Source: JASGIT01 sp047601665
Lineage (GTDB): Bacteria > Pseudomonadota > Gammaproteobacteria > Burkholderiales > Burkholderiaceae_C
Length of the DNA stretch: 64,000 nt
Assembly: GCA_047601665.1 (NCBI GenBank)
Contig: JASGIT010000001.1
Location: 3,162,001 to 3,226,000, forward strand
Direction of reading: 5' to 3'
Every line of letters starts with the position of its first letter. The stretch's first letter is position 1. Shown piece after piece: positions 61,812-64,000 of the stretch. The position numbers and the translations under genes were made by a program. The notes below the pieces were generated by a model. It was given only the letters and a program-made list of their open reading frames with translations, made no database searches and had not been told where the DNA came from.

Positions 61812-62882
61812 ATGGCAGATAGGGCAGCAGGTCGGGCAGGCGGGCAGCCCCTGCGGCGCCGCGATGCGGCTGCGCTGGTGGCGGCTGCGGCGCTGCGCCC
61901 CTGGCCCGCGCGCGCCGCCGCCGTGCTGCGGGTGTTGTCCTGGCCGGGCTATGCCGATGCCGACTTCGTGGCCGCGTTTGAAAAGCGCACGGGCGCCAAG
62001 GTCGAGATCACCACCGTGGCGTCGGACGACATGCTGCGCGCCGAGCTGGCGGATGCCACGGGCCCGGGCTTTGACGTGATCGCCGCCAACACCGCCGAAA
62101 TCGCCCGCCTGCTGGCCCGCCAGCAGCTCGCGCCGCTGCCCCTGCGCAGCATTCGCCATGCCCAGCACCAGTTGCCCCGCTTTCGCGACCTGTCCGCCAT
62201 TGTCGGCATCACGCAGGGGGCGGCGGCGTATGCCATGCCCTTCACCTATTCTGAAATGGGGCTGATCTACGACCGGCGGCAGTTTGCCCGCCCGCCGCGT
62301 TCCCTGGCCGTGCTGTGGGATGCGCGCTGGCAGGGGCGGGTATTGGCGTATGACGGCAGCACCCACGGCTTTTCGCTGGCGGCCATGCACCGGGGCATGT
62401 CGCCCTTCCGCATTGCCGACGGCGGGTTCAAGACCTTGACGCAGGACTTGGTGGACCTGCGCCGCAACCTGCGCGCCTTCTACCGCCTGCCCGAAGAAGC
62501 GCTGGAACTGTTCCGCCAGCAGCGCATTGCCGCCATGCACGCCAACTATGGCCGGCAACAGTTCAAGCAACTGCGCGACGCGGGGCTGGACGTGGGCTAC
62601 GTGGTGCCGCGTGAAGGGGCCCTGGCCTGGCTGGACTGCTGGGCCATTACCCGCCGCTGCGCCCAGGTGGCGCTGGCCGCCGCGTGGATAGACCACATGC
62701 TCACCCCGGAGATCAGCCGCGAATTCACGCGCCGCCAGGGCCTGGCCAACACCTTGGACGAGCCTGCCGCGCTGGCGGGCGATGCGCTGGCCGGCCCCAT
62801 CGTATGGCTGGAGCCGGTGGAAGACGAAATCCGCCGCGACCGGCTGTGGCAGCGCATCGTGTCGGGCGACCGGTTCGTATGA
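61812..62882 (+). CDS. Periplasmic binding protein, PotD/spermidine-putrescine type
   Basis: This 356-residue protein has a leader with RRRDAAALVAAAAL (Tat-like) and then VLSWPGYADADFVAAFEKRTGAKVEITT, DVIAANTAEIARLL and IDHMLTPEISREFTRRQGL, typical of polyamine or similar binding proteins. Its ATG overlaps the end of the dnaG leader region on the other strand. The stop overlaps the next start by ATGA, so it is co-expressed with the sensor protein and not with an ABC permease. Ligand unknown. Confidence 0.85.
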   Translation: MADRAAGRAGGQPLRRRDAAALVAAAALRPWPARAAAVLRVLSWPGYADADFVAAFEKRTGAKVEITTVASDDMLRAELADATGPGFDVIAANTAEIARLLARQQLAPLPLRSIRHAQHQLPRFRDLSAIVGITQGAAAYAMPFTYSEMGLIYDRRQFARPPRSLAVLWDARWQGRVLAYDGSTHGFSLAAMHRGMSPFRIADGGFKTLTQDLVDLRRNLRAFYRLPEEALELFRQQRIAAMHANYGRQQFKQLRDAGLDVGYVVPREGALAWLDCWAITRRCAQVALAAAWIDHMLTPEISREFTRRQGLANTLDEPAALAGDALAGPIVWLEPVEDEIRRDRLWQRIVSGDRFV

Positions 62883-64000
62883 AGCGGGGCATGGCGCTGC
62901 GGCTGGCGGCATTGCTGACGCTGTTCAGCGTGCTGGCCGCCGTCGTGGCGGGCTACTACATCTTCGACTCCAGCCGCGCCCGCCTGCAGGGGCGCGCCGA
63001 ACAGGCCATGCTGGCCACCACCCAGGTGCTGGCGCACCAGTTGCAGCTGGGTTTCATGTCCGTGGCGCGCGACACCGCGCTGCTGGCCGGGGTGGCCGCC
63101 GCCGAGCCCCAGCGTGATCTGCTGGCCAGCATGTTCGAGGCGTACCTGCGGGCCAAGCCGGATGCCGTGCAGGTGCGCCTCATCAGCGCGCGCGACCATG
63201 GCCTGGAGCGGGTGCGCATTGACCGCATCGGCAACGTCCTGGTGCGCGCCAAAGAGGCCGGCTTGCAGGAAAAGGCCCATTTCCCCTTCGTGTTCGAGAC
63301 CCTGGCCCTGAACGCGGGCGAGGTGTACGTGTCCGAATTCGGCATCAACCACGAAGGCGCCACGGACGCCGAGGCGGTGCCCGTGTTCAGCATCGCATCC
63401 CCCGTGGTGCGCGACGGGCGGACGCTGGGCGTGGTGGTGGTGCGGGTGCAGGCGCGGGCCTTTCTGCGCAATTTCGACTCGGCGCTGCCTTTGCTCTACG
63501 ACTTTTACCTGGCCAACCGTTGGGGCGATTTTCTGGTGCACCCCGACCCTTCCCAGGCGTTCGGGTTCGACCGGGGGCAGCGCATTCAGGTGCAGGATTT
63601 CTTCGCCCCGGTGGCGGCGCTGATCGACGGCCGCCAGGAGACGGCCGTGTTCAGCCAGCCGGGAGCGGGCGGGCAGGAGCGCGTGTTCTCGTTCGTGCGG
63701 ATGCCGTACGGGCGTGCGGGCGAGGGGCGCTTTCTGGTGGTGGGCCTGTCGCAGCCCTTGGCCGCCGTGCAGGGCGAGGTGCTGGACCTGGGGCGCGGCA
63801 TTCTCAAGATGCTGCTGGTGCTCAGCGGCGTGGGCGTGCTGCTGGCGGCCTGGGTGTCGTGGCGCGTCACCCGCCCGTTGCAGGCCATGGTGCGCGCCAC
63901 GCAGGCGTTTTCGCAAGGGCAGCCGCCCGGCGATCTGCCCCTGGCGCGCCAGGACGAAATCGGCGAGCTGGCGCGCAGCTTCCACCACATGGCGCAGCAG
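62879..64000 (+). CDS. Membrane sensor protein with HAMP domain, 5' part (runs off the right edge)
   Basis: The first 374 codons show TM1 (about 6-28), a large periplasmic Cache-like sensor region (about 29-310), TM2 (about 318-340) and a HAMP domain with RVTRPLQAMVRATQAFSQG. The C-terminal output domain (histidine kinase, GGDEF or other) lies outside the window. A 4-bp overlap with the binding-protein gene suggests that the binding protein delivers the signal. Confidence 0.85.
   Translation, partial: MKRGMALRLAALLTLFSVLAAVVAGYYIFDSSRARLQGRAEQAMLATTQVLAHQLQLGFMSVARDTALLAGVAAAEPQRDLLASMFEAYLRAKPDAVQVRLISARDHGLERVRIDRIGNVLVRAKEAGLQEKAHFPFVFETLALNAGEVYVSEFGINHEGATDAEAVPVFSIASPVVRDGRTLGVVVVRVQARAFLRNFDSALPLLYDFYLANRWGDFLVHPDPSQAFGFDRGQRIQVQDFFAPVAALIDGRQETAVFSQPGAGGQERVFSFVRMPYGRAGEGRFLVVGLSQPLAAVQGEVLDLGRGILKMLLVLSGVGVLLAAWVSWRVTRPLQAMVRATQAFSQGQPPGDLPLARQDEIGELARSFHHMAQQ

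Noticed and set aside
61753..61813. ATG 61813 as the dnaG start
   Set aside because: The 20 extra residues do not resemble primases, while VTIPQSFIQ at GTG 61753 does.

Overview
The window is a 64-kb piece of a high-GC betaproteobacterial chromosome, most likely Comamonadaceae (Acidovorax/Alicycliphilus-like). This rests on the GC bias, the Bug/TctC-type binding proteins, the ppsR/ppsA and rpoD/dnaG pairs, the cbb3 oxidase cluster and a dispersed palindromic intergenic repeat that I recall from Comamonadaceae. I see no rRNA, tRNA, CRISPR array or intact insertion sequence. Genus is inferred from gene style, not from a search.

Layout. (1) 1-19.3 kb, iron and oxidative stress: partial bacterioferritin; a Fur-type promoter and a possible small RNA; an iron-sparing operon (DUF2325 protein, small helical protein, Mn-type SOD, ZIP transporter); an AraC regulator with a siderophore receptor-DUF3325-DUF3649-PepSY operon; ahpC-ahpF; a universal stress protein; and a haem operon (receptor, HmuY-like lipoprotein, hmuSTUV). 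(2) 19.3-20.8 kb, a sulfur/persulfide unit: BigR/SqrR-type ArsR repressor and two YeeE/YedE half-transporters, divergent from an MBL hydrolase gene that survives only as an internally deleted remnant. (3) 20.8-32.4 kb, a microaerobic island: a second stress protein, ccoI, a folded 273-bp palindromic element, ccoS, ccoNOQP-GH, a small membrane protein, fnr, hemN and a TauE/SafE-like membrane protein. Three FNR-type sites sit in its promoter regions. (4) 32.3-41.6 kb, accessory catabolism: LysR, a frameshifted Bug protein, D-2-hydroxyacid dehydrogenase and an HglS-type 2-oxoadipate dioxygenase; then an MFS carrier, an SdsA-type alkylsulfatase and a LysR. (5) 41.7-50.5 kb, central metabolism and signalling: ppsR/ppsA, a two-subunit sodium:solute symporter, an FKBP isomerase, an HxlR regulator and an OmpR/histidine-kinase pair. 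(6) 50.7-54.2 kb, a Fur-box siderophore receptor with PiuC and a Fur-fold protein lacking the metal ligands. (7) 54.3-64 kb: another Bug protein, a visibly lower-GC LysR-TauE pair, rpoD, dnaG, and a binding protein overlapping a HAMP sensor cut by the window end.

The coherent themes are iron starvation (four Fur-like boxes at 544, 4383, 12047 and 50691) and low oxygen (three FNR boxes at 21309, 24087 and 30129). The observations most worth a second look are the TA-flanked two-armed palindromic element inserted between ccoI and ccoS, the candidate Fur-controlled small RNA divergent from bacterioferritin, the deleted MBL gene whose regulator and transporters remain, the ligand-less Fur-like protein, and the proposed 2-oxoadipate to 2-oxoglutarate module.
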